From positions 48,071 through 112,070 of the forward strand of contig CABXEZ010000001.1 in the NCBI GenBank assembly GCA_902511405.1: a DNA stretch of 64,000 nt, written 5' to 3'. The stretch is from an uncultured Alphaproteobacteria bacterium. Lineage in GTDB: Bacteria; Pseudomonadota; Alphaproteobacteria; HIMB59; GCA-002718135. The translations under genes were made by a program, and so were the position numbers. The notes under the pieces are model-generated. The model had not been told where the DNA came from. It saw nothing but the letters and a program-made list of their open reading frames with translations, and made no database searches. Positions within the stretch are counted from its first letter, which is position 1. Each line of letters opens with the position of its first letter. Positions 1 through 9,800 of the stretch are shown here, one piece after another.

Positions 1-2
1 CT

Positions 3-485
3 TGTTTTGTTCTTGGAGCATCCATATCTAAAAACCCAACTTCAGGAACATTTGAATTAATTAGTCAGCTTGCTGATGGGAGTATGAAAAGTGGAGCAGC
101 TCCATTTGAAATTGGTGCAGTGGACGTAAAAGATGTGGCTGAAGCTCACTTCAAAGCAGCTTATCTTGAAAGCGCTAATGGCCGAAATATTTTATACAAC
201 AAGACCTTATCAATTTTGGATATTGCAAATATAATAAAAGATAAATTTGGAGATGAATGGTCCTTACCTAAAAAATCAGCTCCTAAATGGTTAATATGGT
301 TGATAGGTCCTTTTGTTGATAAATCTTTATCACGCAAAATGATAAGTAATAATTTTGGTCATCCTTGGCGAGCAGATAATAGTAAATCGAAAAAAGATCT
401 AGGCATTGAATATACACCTATAGAAAGAAGTATTGAAGATATGTTTCAGCAAATGATCGACAATGGAATTGCTAAAAAAAAATAG
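3..485 (+). CDS. NAD(P)-dependent epimerase/dehydratase (extended SDR), C-terminal part, cut by window edge
   Basis: The reading frame is open to the left edge, so the ATG at 84 is internal and the gene starts outside the window. The visible 160 residues resemble the substrate-binding half of extended short-chain dehydrogenases of the dihydroflavonol-4-reductase/aldehyde reductase type: an early VLGAS-type segment, then VDVKDVAEAH, which in this family follows the strand contacting the nicotinamide. The Rossmann GxxGxxG motif and the YxxxK catalytic pair would lie upstream and cannot be seen. It converges on the next gene across a strong stem-loop. The exact substrate cannot be deduced. Confidence 0.75.
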   Translation, partial: CFVLGASISKNPTSGTFELISQLADGSMKSGAAPFEIGAVDVKDVAEAHFKAAYLESANGRNILYNKTLSILDIANIIKDKFGDEWSLPKKSAPKWLIWLIGPFVDKSLSRKMISNNFGHPWRADNSKSKKDLGIEYTPIERSIEDMFQQMIDNGIAKKK

Positions 486-533
486 TGCGAAAATTGGTTT
501 GATTTAGAAAAAAAATTAATCTTAAATATTATA

Positions 534-558
534 AAAGCGGAAATATTATTTCCGCTTT
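534..558. terminator. Bidirectional stem-loop terminator
   Basis: A perfect 11-bp inverted repeat (534-544 with 548-558, AAAGCGGAAAT arm, 3-nt loop) lies between two convergent genes. A-rich sequence on one side and T-rich sequence on the other suit intrinsic termination in both directions. Confidence 0.75.
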
Positions 559-566
559 ATTTATAT

Positions 567-893
567 TTATTTAGGCATATTAGTTGCGCCGGTTTCCATA
601 GAAATTATTTTACCATCTTTAAATTTATATACTGCCATAACAGCTTGGGTATTGCCGTCTTTAAAGGTTACAAAAGCGTGATGTACCCCTATTTCATCAT
701 TTTCATATATAATTCTAGAACGATCTCTATCTTCAGAAATATCATCACTCATAGCCCAACCAATGACATCAGATTTTGAAAGTTGATTTCCTGATGAGTG
801 CATCGTAAATTTAAAATCATCGTGTAGAATTTCATTCATTCCAGCCTCATCTTTTGCTTGAAATATTTTGTCGTATTTTTCTAATATTGACAT
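567..893 (-). CDS. NTF2-like / SnoaL-type small protein
   Basis: This 108-residue protein has the size and pattern of a single NTF2-like cone domain: an N-terminal helix (ILEKYDKIFQAKDEAGMNEILHDDF) followed by alternating strands ending in YKFKDGKIISMETG. Such domains bind small ligands or act as isomerases or hydrolases, and no catalytic residues can be assigned here. A clear AGGAG ribosome binding site sits a few bases before the ATG. It follows the permease genes on the same strand after a 69-bp gap. Function unknown; the fold assignment is by pattern only. Confidence 0.6.
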   Translation of the reverse strand: MSILEKYDKIFQAKDEAGMNEILHDDFKFTMHSSGNQLSKSDVIGWAMSDDISEDRDRSRIIYENDEIGVHHAFVTFKDGNTQAVMAVYKFKDGKIISMETGATNMPK

Positions 894-962
894 TTTTATC
901 TCCTATTTTTAATTCCTTATATATAGGTAGTTTATTTTATAACTATCAAAGATTAATAATAG

Positions 963-1934
963 TTATCTCTCTTTAATGTAAGGCTGTCCGATAGCTCTTG
1001 GAGCGATTGCCTTACCAACAAAACCAGCAAGAAGAACTACGGTTAACACATAAGGAACAGCCTGAATTAGTTGAACAGGAATTGTGCCAATAGCAGGAAG
1101 TTCAACTCCCTGTAATCTTATTTGAAGGGCATCCGTAAATCCAAAAAGTAAACATGCTAACAACGCAGTCTTGGGATGCCATTTTCCAAAAATCATAGCG
1201 GCTAGAGCTAAGTATCCTCTACCTGCAGACATCTCTCGAAAAAAATTTGCATTAACTGCTGTTGATAGATGAGCTCCTGCAAACGCTATTAAAACACCGT
1301 TTATGGCAAGTGCTTTATATCGCATTGCAAAAACATTTATTCCCGCAGTATCAACTGCGCTTGGATTTTCACCCACTGCTCTTACTCGCAGACCAAAACT
1401 AGTTTTAAAAACTATCCAATAAACAATGGGGACGGATAGATATGCTAAATACACAAATATATAGTGTCCACTTAGTATGTCACTATAGATTAAACCAATG
1501 ATAGGAACCTCCCTTAAGGCATCAGCAAAAGGAAGAGTTATTTCTAAAAAACGTTGATCATCTGTTAGTGTTGGTGTCAGACCCGCTTGCCCAAACCATG
1601 CTGCCGCTAAGGCAGTTGTTAAACCAATTATTAAAATATTAATGGCAACACAAGAGACAACTTGATCACCTTTGTGCGTTACTGATGCAAAACCATGTAA
1701 CATAGATAAGCTAACACAGGCAATAATAGCCATTAATAATCCAGCCCATGGATTGCCAAAAAAATAAGAGCCAACCGCAGCTACAAAAGCGGCCATTAAC
1801 ATTTTACCTTCTAAACTAAAATCAATAACACCTGACCGTTCAGCAAATATACCAGCCATTGCAGCAAAAACTAATGGGGTTGAAATTCTCAGAGTGGAAT
1901 TTGTTATAGAGGCTAAATCTGATAAAAATTCCAT
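963..1934 (-). CDS. BMP-type nucleoside ABC transporter, permease 2 (NupQ/YufQ-like)
   Basis: A 323-residue, highly hydrophobic protein of the BPD_transp_2 permease family. The N-terminal region TPLVFAAMAGIFAERSGVIDFSLEGKML is the family hallmark, and VRAVGENPSAVDTAGI is the cytoplasmic coupling loop that contacts the ATPase. About eight to ten membrane segments are apparent. It is the last gene of a permease-permease-ATPase-binding protein set, sharing one base with the preceding permease stop/start. In this family the two permeases form a heterodimer importing nucleosides or related purines; the specific substrate is inferred. Confidence 0.88.
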   Translation of the reverse strand: MEFLSDLASITNSTLRISTPLVFAAMAGIFAERSGVIDFSLEGKMLMAAFVAAVGSYFFGNPWAGLLMAIIACVSLSMLHGFASVTHKGDQVVSCVAINILIIGLTTALAAAWFGQAGLTPTLTDDQRFLEITLPFADALREVPIIGLIYSDILSGHYIFVYLAYLSVPIVYWIVFKTSFGLRVRAVGENPSAVDTAGINVFAMRYKALAINGVLIAFAGAHLSTAVNANFFREMSAGRGYLALAAMIFGKWHPKTALLACLLFGFTDALQIRLQGVELPAIGTIPVQLIQAVPYVLTVVLLAGFVGKAIAPRAIGQPYIKER

Positions 1935-3052
1935 TACGCTTTAACCTTAGTATTTAATCTATTCACAAAAAAACTTTCAATTTGTGGTCTAAATAAATTT
2001 TCTAAAGCTCCACTAAATAAAATTATAACTCCCTGAACAGCAACAAACATATACCGTGTTATATTTGGCATATCAAAAGTTACTTCTGATCCCCCTTGAT
2101 ATAAAATTCCAAACAAAAATGCTGCGGGAAATATTCCTATGGGGTGGTTTCGTCCCATTAAAGCAACGGCAATTCCAGTAAAGCCGTATCCTGCAGGAAA
2201 TCCTGAAACTATTTTGTGATGAACACCTAGTATTTCATTGATACTTAATAACCCTGCTAAACCTCCAGAGATTAACATCGCTATAATAATATTTTTATAA
2301 GGAGAAATACCTGCATATATGGCTGCTTGGGTGTTGTGACCAACTGCTCTCATTTCATATCCCCATTTAGTTTTCCAAACAAGAAACCAAACAAAGAAAG
2401 ATGCTGCAATTGCTAAAAGAAACGACGCATTTAGAGGAGAGTATCTAATTTTAATACCAAACAGAGCCGCAAAATCTTTAAAGTTTGGAAGCCACAACTC
2501 TTTTGGCAAAGCAACTGTGTGAGGTCCCATTTGTTTCATGTCACGAATAACATCAACCAACAAATAAACCATTAATGAGGATGCAATAAAATTAAACATG
2601 ATTGTTGTAATAACAATATGACTACCTCTTTTTGCTTGTAAGTAAGCCGGTATAAATGCCCAAGCGGCACCAAAAATAAAAGCTCCAGCTATTGAGAGGA
2701 TCCAAACAATTGGAACTGGAAGAAAACTAAAATTTATTGCAACAAGAAAAACGCCCAACCCTCCCAGATAAGCCTGTCCTTCTCCACCTATATTGAAAAG
2801 ACGACAATGAAATGCGACTGCAAAAGCTAATCCTGTAAAAATAAAATTGGTTGTATAGTAAAGAGTGTAGGCAAACCCCTCTATGTAACCAAAAGATCCA
2901 TATATAATTAATTTAATAGCCTGATATGGATTTTCACCTGCAATAAAAATAAACAAAGCAGATACTAGAAGTGCTAAAGTCAAGTTTACCAATGGAACTA
3001 TTAAATTTGAAACCCACCAAGGAACTTTAGACTTATCTACTGCAGAACTCAC
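1934..3052 (-). CDS. BMP-type nucleoside ABC transporter, permease 1 (NupP/YufP-like)
   Basis: A 372-residue integral membrane protein of the BPD_transp_2 family, longer at the N terminus than its partner. Diagnostic segments are FHCRLFNIGGEGQAYLGGLG and the coupling loop MRAVGHNTQAAIYAGI. It ends one base into the next permease and begins one base into the ATPase stop, so the three are translationally coupled. Its partners are the second permease, the double-ATPase and the periplasmic BMP-family binding protein upstream. Inner-membrane channel half of a probable nucleoside importer. Confidence 0.88.
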   Translation of the reverse strand: MSSAVDKSKVPWWVSNLIVPLVNLTLALLVSALFIFIAGENPYQAIKLIIYGSFGYIEGFAYTLYYTTNFIFTGLAFAVAFHCRLFNIGGEGQAYLGGLGVFLVAINFSFLPVPIVWILSIAGAFIFGAAWAFIPAYLQAKRGSHIVITTIMFNFIASSLMVYLLVDVIRDMKQMGPHTVALPKELWLPNFKDFAALFGIKIRYSPLNASFLLAIAASFFVWFLVWKTKWGYEMRAVGHNTQAAIYAGISPYKNIIIAMLISGGLAGLLSINEILGVHHKIVSGFPAGYGFTGIAVALMGRNHPIGIFPAAFLFGILYQGGSEVTFDMPNITRYMFVAVQGVIILFSGALENLFRPQIESFFVNRLNTKVKA

Positions 3053-4572
3053 TACGCTACTCCCGCCATTAACAAACCTAATTCACGGTCTGTGACATCT
3101 TCATTAACTCTTTCTCCAACAATCATTCCATCAAACATTACTGCTATTCTATCAGATAAAGATAATATTTCTTCCAACTCTACTGATACTAGCAGTATCG
3201 CTGCACCTTTATCACGCATATCAATTAATCGTTGGTGAATAAATTCTATTGCACCTATATCCACACCTCTAGTTGGTTGGCCTATAAGTAGTATTTTAGG
3301 GTTTTCATTTAACTCTCTGCTTAAAATAAGTTTTTGCTGGTTACCGCCAGAGAAATTTGAGGTCATTAAATGTGGAGATCTTGGCCTTACATCATATTCC
3401 TCCATAACTCTTTTTGAATAGTCCAAAATTTTATTCTCATTCATTATTGAAGATTTTGAATAAGGTTCTTGATCATGATAGCCAAAAATTAAATTTTCAG
3501 ACGCTTTAAAATCAGTTACTAATCCCATTCTTTGACGATCCTCAGGAATGTGTGCCAGACCTTTTTCTTTGAGCTCCCTGGGGTTTAATAGCTCTGAACT
3601 GTCTGATATTTTTTCTCCATTCAAAAAAATTTCCCCTGACTCAACCTTCCTTATACCGGATAAAGCCTCAAGAAGCTCAGTTTGTCCATTTCCTGTGACC
3701 CCAGCTAAACCTAAAATTTCTCCTGCATGTATTTCTAAATTTATATTCTTTACCCGTGTAACATCTAGATCATCTTTTACTGTTAAATTTTCTACTCTAA
3801 ATGCAACATCACCTCTTTTAGTTTTTGATTTATTAATTCTTAACAGGACACTTCTTCCAACCATCATCTCTGCAAGCTTTTCTCTATTTGTAGTTTCAGT
3901 TTTAGTATGCCCTACAATCTCCCCTTGGCGCATAACTGAAACTTCACTTGTTAAATCCATAATCTCATTTAACTTGTGCGTGATTAATACAATTGTTTTT
4001 CCTTCTTCTTTTAAAGAACGAAGTATCTTAAACAATTCGTCAACCTCTTGTGGTGTCAAAACACCTGTTGGCTCATCTAAAATAAATACTTCTGCGCCGC
4101 GATATAACGATTTTAAAATTTCCACTCTTTGTCGAAAGCCAACAGATAAATCTGATATGACAGAATCAAGATCAACATTTAAATTATATGTTTCACATAA
4201 ATTTTTTAGATCTATTTTTGCTTTTTCTAAATTTTTTCCAAAGACTACCTCACCTTCAAAACCCAAAACAATATTTTCGAGAACTGTAAAGTTCTCCACA
4301 AGCATAAAATGTTGGTGCACCATACCAATTCCATTTTCTATTGAGTCTCTTGGTGATTTTAATTTAATCTCTTTTTCGTTTACTTTAATAGTTCCTGAGT
4401 CAGCTTGATAAAGCCCATAAACAATACTCATTAACGTAGATTTCCCAGCTCCATTTTCACCAATGATGCCGTGAATGGTACCTTTATTAATTGTTAAATT
4501 GATATTTTTATTAGCCTGAACATGGCCAAAAGATTTACTAATGTTAGTTAGTTGTAAAATAGGTGAGACCAT
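3052..4572 (-). CDS. BMP-type nucleoside ABC transporter, tandem ATPase (NupO/YufO-like)
   Basis: 506 residues with two ABC domains, as usual for carbohydrate/nucleoside importers of this class. Domain 1 has Walker A GENGAGKST (38-46), signature LSVGFRQR and Walker B FILDEPTG. Domain 2 has a degenerate Walker A (GVTGNGQTE), signature FSGGNQQK, and Walker B LLIGQPTRG with Gln in place of the catalytic Glu, which is common in the second half of these proteins. The only plausible start ATG lies inside a 10-bp RNA stem with the intercistronic region and lacks a Shine-Dalgarno sequence, suggesting translation is held low relative to the upstream binding protein. Confidence 0.9.
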   Translation of the reverse strand: MVSPILQLTNISKSFGHVQANKNINLTINKGTIHGIIGENGAGKSTLMSIVYGLYQADSGTIKVNEKEIKLKSPRDSIENGIGMVHQHFMLVENFTVLENIVLGFEGEVVFGKNLEKAKIDLKNLCETYNLNVDLDSVISDLSVGFRQRVEILKSLYRGAEVFILDEPTGVLTPQEVDELFKILRSLKEEGKTIVLITHKLNEIMDLTSEVSVMRQGEIVGHTKTETTNREKLAEMMVGRSVLLRINKSKTKRGDVAFRVENLTVKDDLDVTRVKNINLEIHAGEILGLAGVTGNGQTELLEALSGIRKVESGEIFLNGEKISDSSELLNPRELKEKGLAHIPEDRQRMGLVTDFKASENLIFGYHDQEPYSKSSIMNENKILDYSKRVMEEYDVRPRSPHLMTSNFSGGNQQKLILSRELNENPKILLIGQPTRGVDIGAIEFIHQRLIDMRDKGAAILLVSVELEEILSLSDRIAVMFDGMIVGERVNEDVTDRELGLLMAGVA

Positions 4573-4603
4573 ATAAAACTATGTTTTAAGAATTGGTCTC
4601 ACC
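4562..4603 (-). promoter_or_regulatory. Intercistronic hairpin sequestering the ATPase start codon
   Basis: GGTGAGACCA (4562-4571) pairs perfectly with TGGTCTCACC (4594-4603). Inside the loop a second 6-bp stem (4574-4579 with 4583-4588) can stack. The ATG of the ATPase gene is at 4572-4570, within the outer stem. It lies just after the binding-protein stop, where stem-loops often protect the upstream message and limit downstream translation. The pairing is seen directly; the regulatory role is inferred. Confidence 0.55.
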
Positions 4604-4617
4604 AAAGTTTTTAATTA

Positions 4618-5595
4618 TTACTCTTGTGACCAGTCAGCAACAGCCATTGCTCCACTTGCAATTTCTGCTGCAGCAGCTTCAACAGCAGCAGCCATTTCAT
4701 CTGTTACCATGCCGTCTTCAGCAGCATAACCAACTCCACCTTCTGCAAGACCTAGCACAACTATAGCTGGTTCAAAAGTACCAGCAGCAGTTTTTTCAGC
4801 TTGCTCAAAGATTGTTAAATCTAAACGTTTTAACATTGAAGTTAACATATTTCCTGGGTGCATCCAGTTTTGATTTGTATCAACACCGATACCCATGATG
4901 CCTGCATCCGCTGCAGCTTGAAGAACACCAATTCCTGTTCCACCAGCAGCTTGATAAACAACATCAGCACCACCATCAACTTGAGCTTTTGTTAACTCAG
5001 CACCTTTAGTCGGGTTATTCCAAGCTTCAGGAGTTGTTCCAGTCATATTAGCTATAACTTGAATGTCTGGGTTTACATATTGTGCACCTTGCTCATAACC
5101 ACCTTGGAATTTTCTGATTAGAGGAATATCCATTCCTCCAACAAATCCGATCGTGCCACTTTCAGATGCCATAGCAGCAATCATACCAACAAGAAAAGAT
5201 CCTTCGTGTTCCTTGTAACATGCTTGGTAAATATTTCCTGCTGGATCATCCAACCAACAAACATCAACAGCTACAAAGTTTGTATCTGGGTAGTCTGGTG
5301 CCACAGCCGCAACTGCATCAGCTTGTGCAAATCCCATTGCAACAACAAGAGTTGCTCCTCTGTCAGCAACTTTTCTCATTCCTTGTTCAATTTGAGTATT
5401 ATTAGATGCTTCGAACTCAACCATAGTCCAACCTAATTCATTTTTTACTCTTTCAGCTGTTTTAAAAGCTAATTCATTAAAAGATTTGTCAAATTTTCCT
5501 CCAGCATCGTAAATTACACCAATTTTATTTGCAAATAGATTTGATGAAAATACAAGTGCGAAAGAAACAACAAAAATATTTAAAAGTTTTTTCAT
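4618..5595 (-). CDS. BMP-family periplasmic nucleoside-binding protein
   Basis: 325 residues from the ATG at 5595, chosen because it follows a GAGGAG ribosome binding site and opens a clean signal peptide (MKKLLNIF..., likely cleavage after FA at 22); the longer frame to 5643 adds a non-signal extension. The mature start KIGVIYDAGGKFDKSFNE is the BMP (PnrA/NupN) hallmark. There is no lipobox Cys, so it should be a soluble periplasmic receptor, unlike the spirochaete lipoproteins. It feeds the three downstream transporter genes. Codon use is GC-richer than its neighbours, fitting high expression. Ligand probably a purine nucleoside, by family. Confidence 0.88.
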   Translation of the reverse strand: MKKLLNIFVVSFALVFSSNLFANKIGVIYDAGGKFDKSFNELAFKTAERVKNELGWTMVEFEASNNTQIEQGMRKVADRGATLVVAMGFAQADAVAAVAPDYPDTNFVAVDVCWLDDPAGNIYQACYKEHEGSFLVGMIAAMASESGTIGFVGGMDIPLIRKFQGGYEQGAQYVNPDIQVIANMTGTTPEAWNNPTKGAELTKAQVDGGADVVYQAAGGTGIGVLQAAADAGIMGIGVDTNQNWMHPGNMLTSMLKRLDLTIFEQAEKTAAGTFEPAIVVLGLAEGGVGYAAEDGMVTDEMAAAVEAAAAEIASGAMAVADWSQE

Positions 5596-5702
5596 AGTAA
5601 ATATCTCCTCATTATTTCCGTAAAATATAGTCTTTGATATCATCTTTATCTGAAAAAAAAATTAATAAATTAAATTTAAATTATATATCGTGGATAAATG
5701 AT

Positions 5703-6323
5703 CTAGGTGCCCATATATCGATCACCTGCGTCACCAAGCCCAGGCACTATGAACTTATTTTTATCCAATTTTGCGTCAATTTGACAGGTAAAGACATGAA
5801 GGGAGCGATGATTTTTTTGGACATTTTTTATTCCCTCAGGTGCGGCAAGAAGAGAAATCAGTGCAACATCTTTGATATTAACGCCTTTGTTCTTTATTAG
5901 ATTTATAGCTGCTATAGATGAGTTTCCTGTAGCAAGCATTGGATCAAGGACAAGAACTTTTTTATTTTTAGTTTTTGGAAGTTTAAATAAATATTCAACT
6001 GGCTCATATGTTTGTTCATCACGGTATAAACCAATATGTCCTTTTTCTGCATCCGGTAAAAACTTTACAAAACCCTCTAGCAATCCAAGTCCAGCTCTCA
6101 AGATGGGGACAAGAATAACTTGCTGCGCAAGGTCTTTTCCAGTTGTTTTTGTGAGTGGTGTTTGAACAATGACTTTTTTATATTTTAAATGTTTCAATAC
6201 TTCAGCTGCTATTAGATAGCTTGCTTCGTTCATTGTTTGTCTGAATAGAGAATTAGAAGTTTTTTTATTTCTCAAAATCGTCATTTTATATTCTAAGAAA
6301 GGTGATTTAATTGATGTAATCAT
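5703..6323 (-). CDS. upp: Uracil phosphoribosyltransferase
   Basis: Converts uracil and PRPP to UMP. The PRPP-binding motif VLVLDPMLATGNS is present, as are the family segments VPILRAGLG and the C-terminal PGLGDAGDRYMGT that closes on uracil. Starting at the ATG at 6323 gives 206 residues, close to the usual ~208; the ORF can be extended to 6344 but without family similarity. It lies upstream of, and in the same direction as, the BMP-type transporter, so import and salvage of nucleobases are probably linked, though a nucleoside-cleaving enzyme is not seen here. Confidence 0.93.
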   Translation of the reverse strand: MITSIKSPFLEYKMTILRNKKTSNSLFRQTMNEASYLIAAEVLKHLKYKKVIVQTPLTKTTGKDLAQQVILVPILRAGLGLLEGFVKFLPDAEKGHIGLYRDEQTYEPVEYLFKLPKTKNKKVLVLDPMLATGNSSIAAINLIKNKGVNIKDVALISLLAAPEGIKNVQKNHRSLHVFTCQIDAKLDKNKFIVPGLGDAGDRYMGT

Positions 6324-6359
6324 AAATATATTACATATATACAATTGATCATAAGAGCA

Positions 6360-6866
6360 ATGCGGATATTTTTATTTCTTACATTATCGTTATTAGTTTG
6401 GGGATGTTCTACTGTAGAGGTTACCAAAGAAGTTATTAAAGTTACAAATACTGTTACTGACAAAGTTAAAGAATCCATTCCAAAAAAAGAGAGTGAAGAG
6501 GACACTGTAATTGCAGAAATTATTGAAGAAAAGGAAATAGAGGAAGAAATAGAAATCTTAGAAGAAAAAAAAGAAATAGAAAAAAGTATTATCGAAAATC
6601 AACAGAAATTAGCAGATATAAATTTTATTGGAAAAACTGAAAATATAATTTTCGACTTATTAGGTAAAGCTCAGCTTTCAAGAACAGATGGGTCTGTCTA
6701 CACCTTAAGATATGATAGTGAAAAATGTAGATTATTTTTATTTTTTAACCAAGAACTGAGTAACAAAAGAGTTGAGTATTTTGAGCTAAGAAATGACAAA
6801 GCAGAGTTATTAAATTCGAAGCAGGCACTAGAAAGTTGTTATAAAGAATTTAATTTACTAAATTAA
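6360..6866 (+). CDS. Putative lipoprotein with acidic coiled coil and SmpA/BamE-like C-terminal region
   Basis: Starting at the ATG at 6360 gives a 15-residue lipoprotein signal ending in LLVWGC, so it is probably lipidated at Cys and anchored in the outer membrane. Residues ~45-90 are almost entirely Glu, Lys and Ile (coiled-coil-like). The C-terminal ~75 residues (FIGKTENIIFDLLGKAQLSRTDGSVYTLRYDSEKCRLFLFF) resemble the short alpha/beta fold of SmpA/OmlA-type domains, where a G+K+ loop is followed by a cysteine-containing strand. It converges with pyc with only 2 bp between stops. Function not recognised. Confidence 0.6.
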   Translation: MRIFLFLTLSLLVWGCSTVEVTKEVIKVTNTVTDKVKESIPKKESEEDTVIAEIIEEKEIEEEIEILEEKKEIEKSIIENQQKLADINFIGKTENIIFDLLGKAQLSRTDGSVYTLRYDSEKCRLFLFFNQELSNKRVEYFELRNDKAELLNSKQALESCYKEFNLLN

Positions 6867-6868
6867 AT

Positions 6869-9800
6869 TTATTCTATTTCAATTAATAGATCTTTTGTTT
6901 CTACATTATCTCCAGAATTTACGAAGATTTTTTTGATTGTACCACTTTTTTCTGCATTAATAGTTGTTTCCATTTTCATTGCTTCAATAACCAAAACTCT
7001 ATCACCCTTAATTACCTTTATGCCTTCATTAACAAATATTTTAGCAACTTGTCCTGGCAGGGGTGATCCGATATGATTTGGATTACCCTCTTCTGATTTA
7101 ATTTTAGTAGCAACATTTTTTGAAAACTCTGTATTAGTAATTTCAATCGTTCTTGGTTGCCCATTAAGTTCAAAAAATACCGAACTGGAACCGTTAGCAT
7201 TGGGCTCTCCTTTTGCTAAATAACGAACAATAAGATTTTTACCTTTATCTATTGGTAAAGAGTATTCCTTATCTGGAAGTGGTCCATAAAAAAACAATTC
7301 CGTTGATAGAATAGAAGTATCGCTATAAGCTTGGCGATGATCCATAAAATCCACAAATACTTTAGGGTACATTAAATACGATGCTAGTTGTTGATTAGAA
7401 ATTTTTTCTTCGTATTTTGTCTCTAATTTCTCTTTTTCCATATTCAGGTTAACACTTGCTAGAACAGCGCCAGCTCTTTCAGTAAGAGGCTTCTCATTCC
7501 CTAATATTTTTTTCTGCAATTTTTCTGGAAATCCACCCATCGGTATTCCGATTTCACCTTTAAAAAATTCTACGACCGATGAAGGGAAAGAAATTTCTTT
7601 ATTTGGATCCAAAATATCCTCAGGGCTGAGATCATTTGTAATCATATAGAGCGCCATATCTCCAACCACTTTTGAAGAAGGTGTTACCTTAATTATATCG
7701 CCAAACATCTTATTTACTTCTGCATACATATTAGCAACAAGACCCCATTTATCAGTTGTTATGCCAAGAGATCGAGCTTGTTCTTTTAAGTTGGTAAATT
7801 GCCCTCCTGGCATTTGATGTAAATATACATCAGAGCTACCTCCTTTAAAGTCAGTCTCAAAAGCCTTGTAATTATTTCTAACTTGCTCCCAATATAATGA
7901 AGCTTCTCTTATATTAACTTCATCAAGTCTAGAGTCTTCATGGTTTTGTTTCATTATTGACACAACAGAACCAAGTGCTGGTTGAGAAGTTAAGCCACTC
8001 ATCGAGTCCATTGCCAAATCAACAATATCTATACCCTCTTCAATTGCTGCCAAAACAGTAGCTGATGAAGTGCCAGACGTATCATGTGTGTGATAATGGA
8101 TAGGTAGTGAAATTTCATTTCTTAATTCTTTTATTAAAAGTTTAATAGCTGATGGTTTACATAAACCTGCCATATCTTTAATGGCAATGATATGTGAGCC
8201 TGCTTTTTCTAATTCTTTTGCGAGTTCAATATAATATTTTAAAGTATATTTATTTTCTTTAGGGTCGGTGACATCGTTAGTATAACAAATTGTTCCCTCG
8301 CAAATTTTATTTTGTAACCGAACTTCTTCAATAGAAACTTTCATATTATCAATTAAGTTCAATGAATCAAAAACTCTAAATATATCAATTCCTGCTTGCG
8401 CTGCTTCTTTAACAAAAAATTTCACAACATTATCAGGATAGTTTTTATACCCAACAGCATTGGATCCACGTAAAAGCATTTGTTTTAAAATATTAGGGGC
8501 TTGTTGATTTATTTTTGCCAATCTATCCCATGGGTCTTCTTTTAAAAACCTCATTGAAGTATCAAAAGTTGCGCCACCCCAACACTCAATGGAGAATAAA
8601 TCAGAGAGTTTGTTACTATAAAATTCAGCAATGTTTACAAGATCATCTGTCCTCATTCTTGTTGCAAGAAGTGACTGGTGAGCATCTCGCATAGTTGTAT
8701 CAGTAATAAGAGTATATTTTTTTTCTTTTATCTTTTGACAGAGTTTTTCAGGTCCATGTTTTTTTAATTCTTCTACATAATTGGTTACACTATTATTTTT
8801 TTCAAAAGAAGGAATTACCGCATCTGTTAAATCAAAATCATTTGTTCTTCCTTTTATATCTGGATGTCCATTAACAACAATGTCACCTAAGTAAGAAATA
8901 ATTTTTGATGCGCGATCTTTTTTAGGTTTGAAATTGTATAGATCTTTATTGGTATCAACAAAATTAGTATTGTATTTGCCAGACTTGAAATCATCGTTGT
9001 TTATAAGAGACTCAAGAAAAACGAGATTGGTTTTAACACCCCTTATTCTAAATTCACGAAGAGCTCTGTCCATTCTTCTAATACAATCATCGGTTGATTG
9101 TGCCCAAGTCGTAACTTTTACAAGAAGAGAATCATAATACGGTGTAATAATTGATCCTGAAGCTGCCGTTGCACCATCTAATCTTACACCAAAGCCAGAA
9201 GCAGATCGGTATGTCATTATCTTACCGTAATCTGGCATAAAATTATTGAGAGGATCTTCTGTAGTAACACGGCACTGAATTGCGTAACCATCTAACTTAA
9301 TATTTTCTTGATTTGGTAAGGCTGGATCCTCTCCAATCTTTGCACCTTCCGCAATTCTTATTTGAGCCTTTACAATATCAATCCCTGTCACTTCTTCTGT
9401 TACAGTGTGTTCTACTTGAATTCTTGGATTTACTTCAATAAAATAATGTTGGTTATTTTTTTTATCATACAAAAATTCAACAGTTCCGGCCCCACAATAA
9501 TTTACATACTTTGCAATCTTAACTGCTGAACCACAAATACTTTGTCTAGATGTTTCTTCTAAAAAATGCGCTGGTGCTCTTTCAATAATTTTTTGATGGC
9601 GTCTTTGAAGAGAGCAGTCTCTTTCATACAAATGAACAATGTTACCGTGCTTGTCCCCTAATATTTGAACTTCAATGTGAGCCGCATCTTCTAAAAACTT
9701 TTCAATAAAGACTTCATCCTTGCCAAAGGCTTTTTTAGATTCACTTTGTGCAAGTTCTATTTGTTCGGATAATTCATCAGGAGAACGAACAACTCTCATT

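Noticed and set aside
3548..4408. 286-residue open frame on the plus strand
   Set aside because: It lies wholly antisense to the well-supported ABC ATPase, is Ser/Thr/Phe-rich and has no domain signature: a shadow frame.
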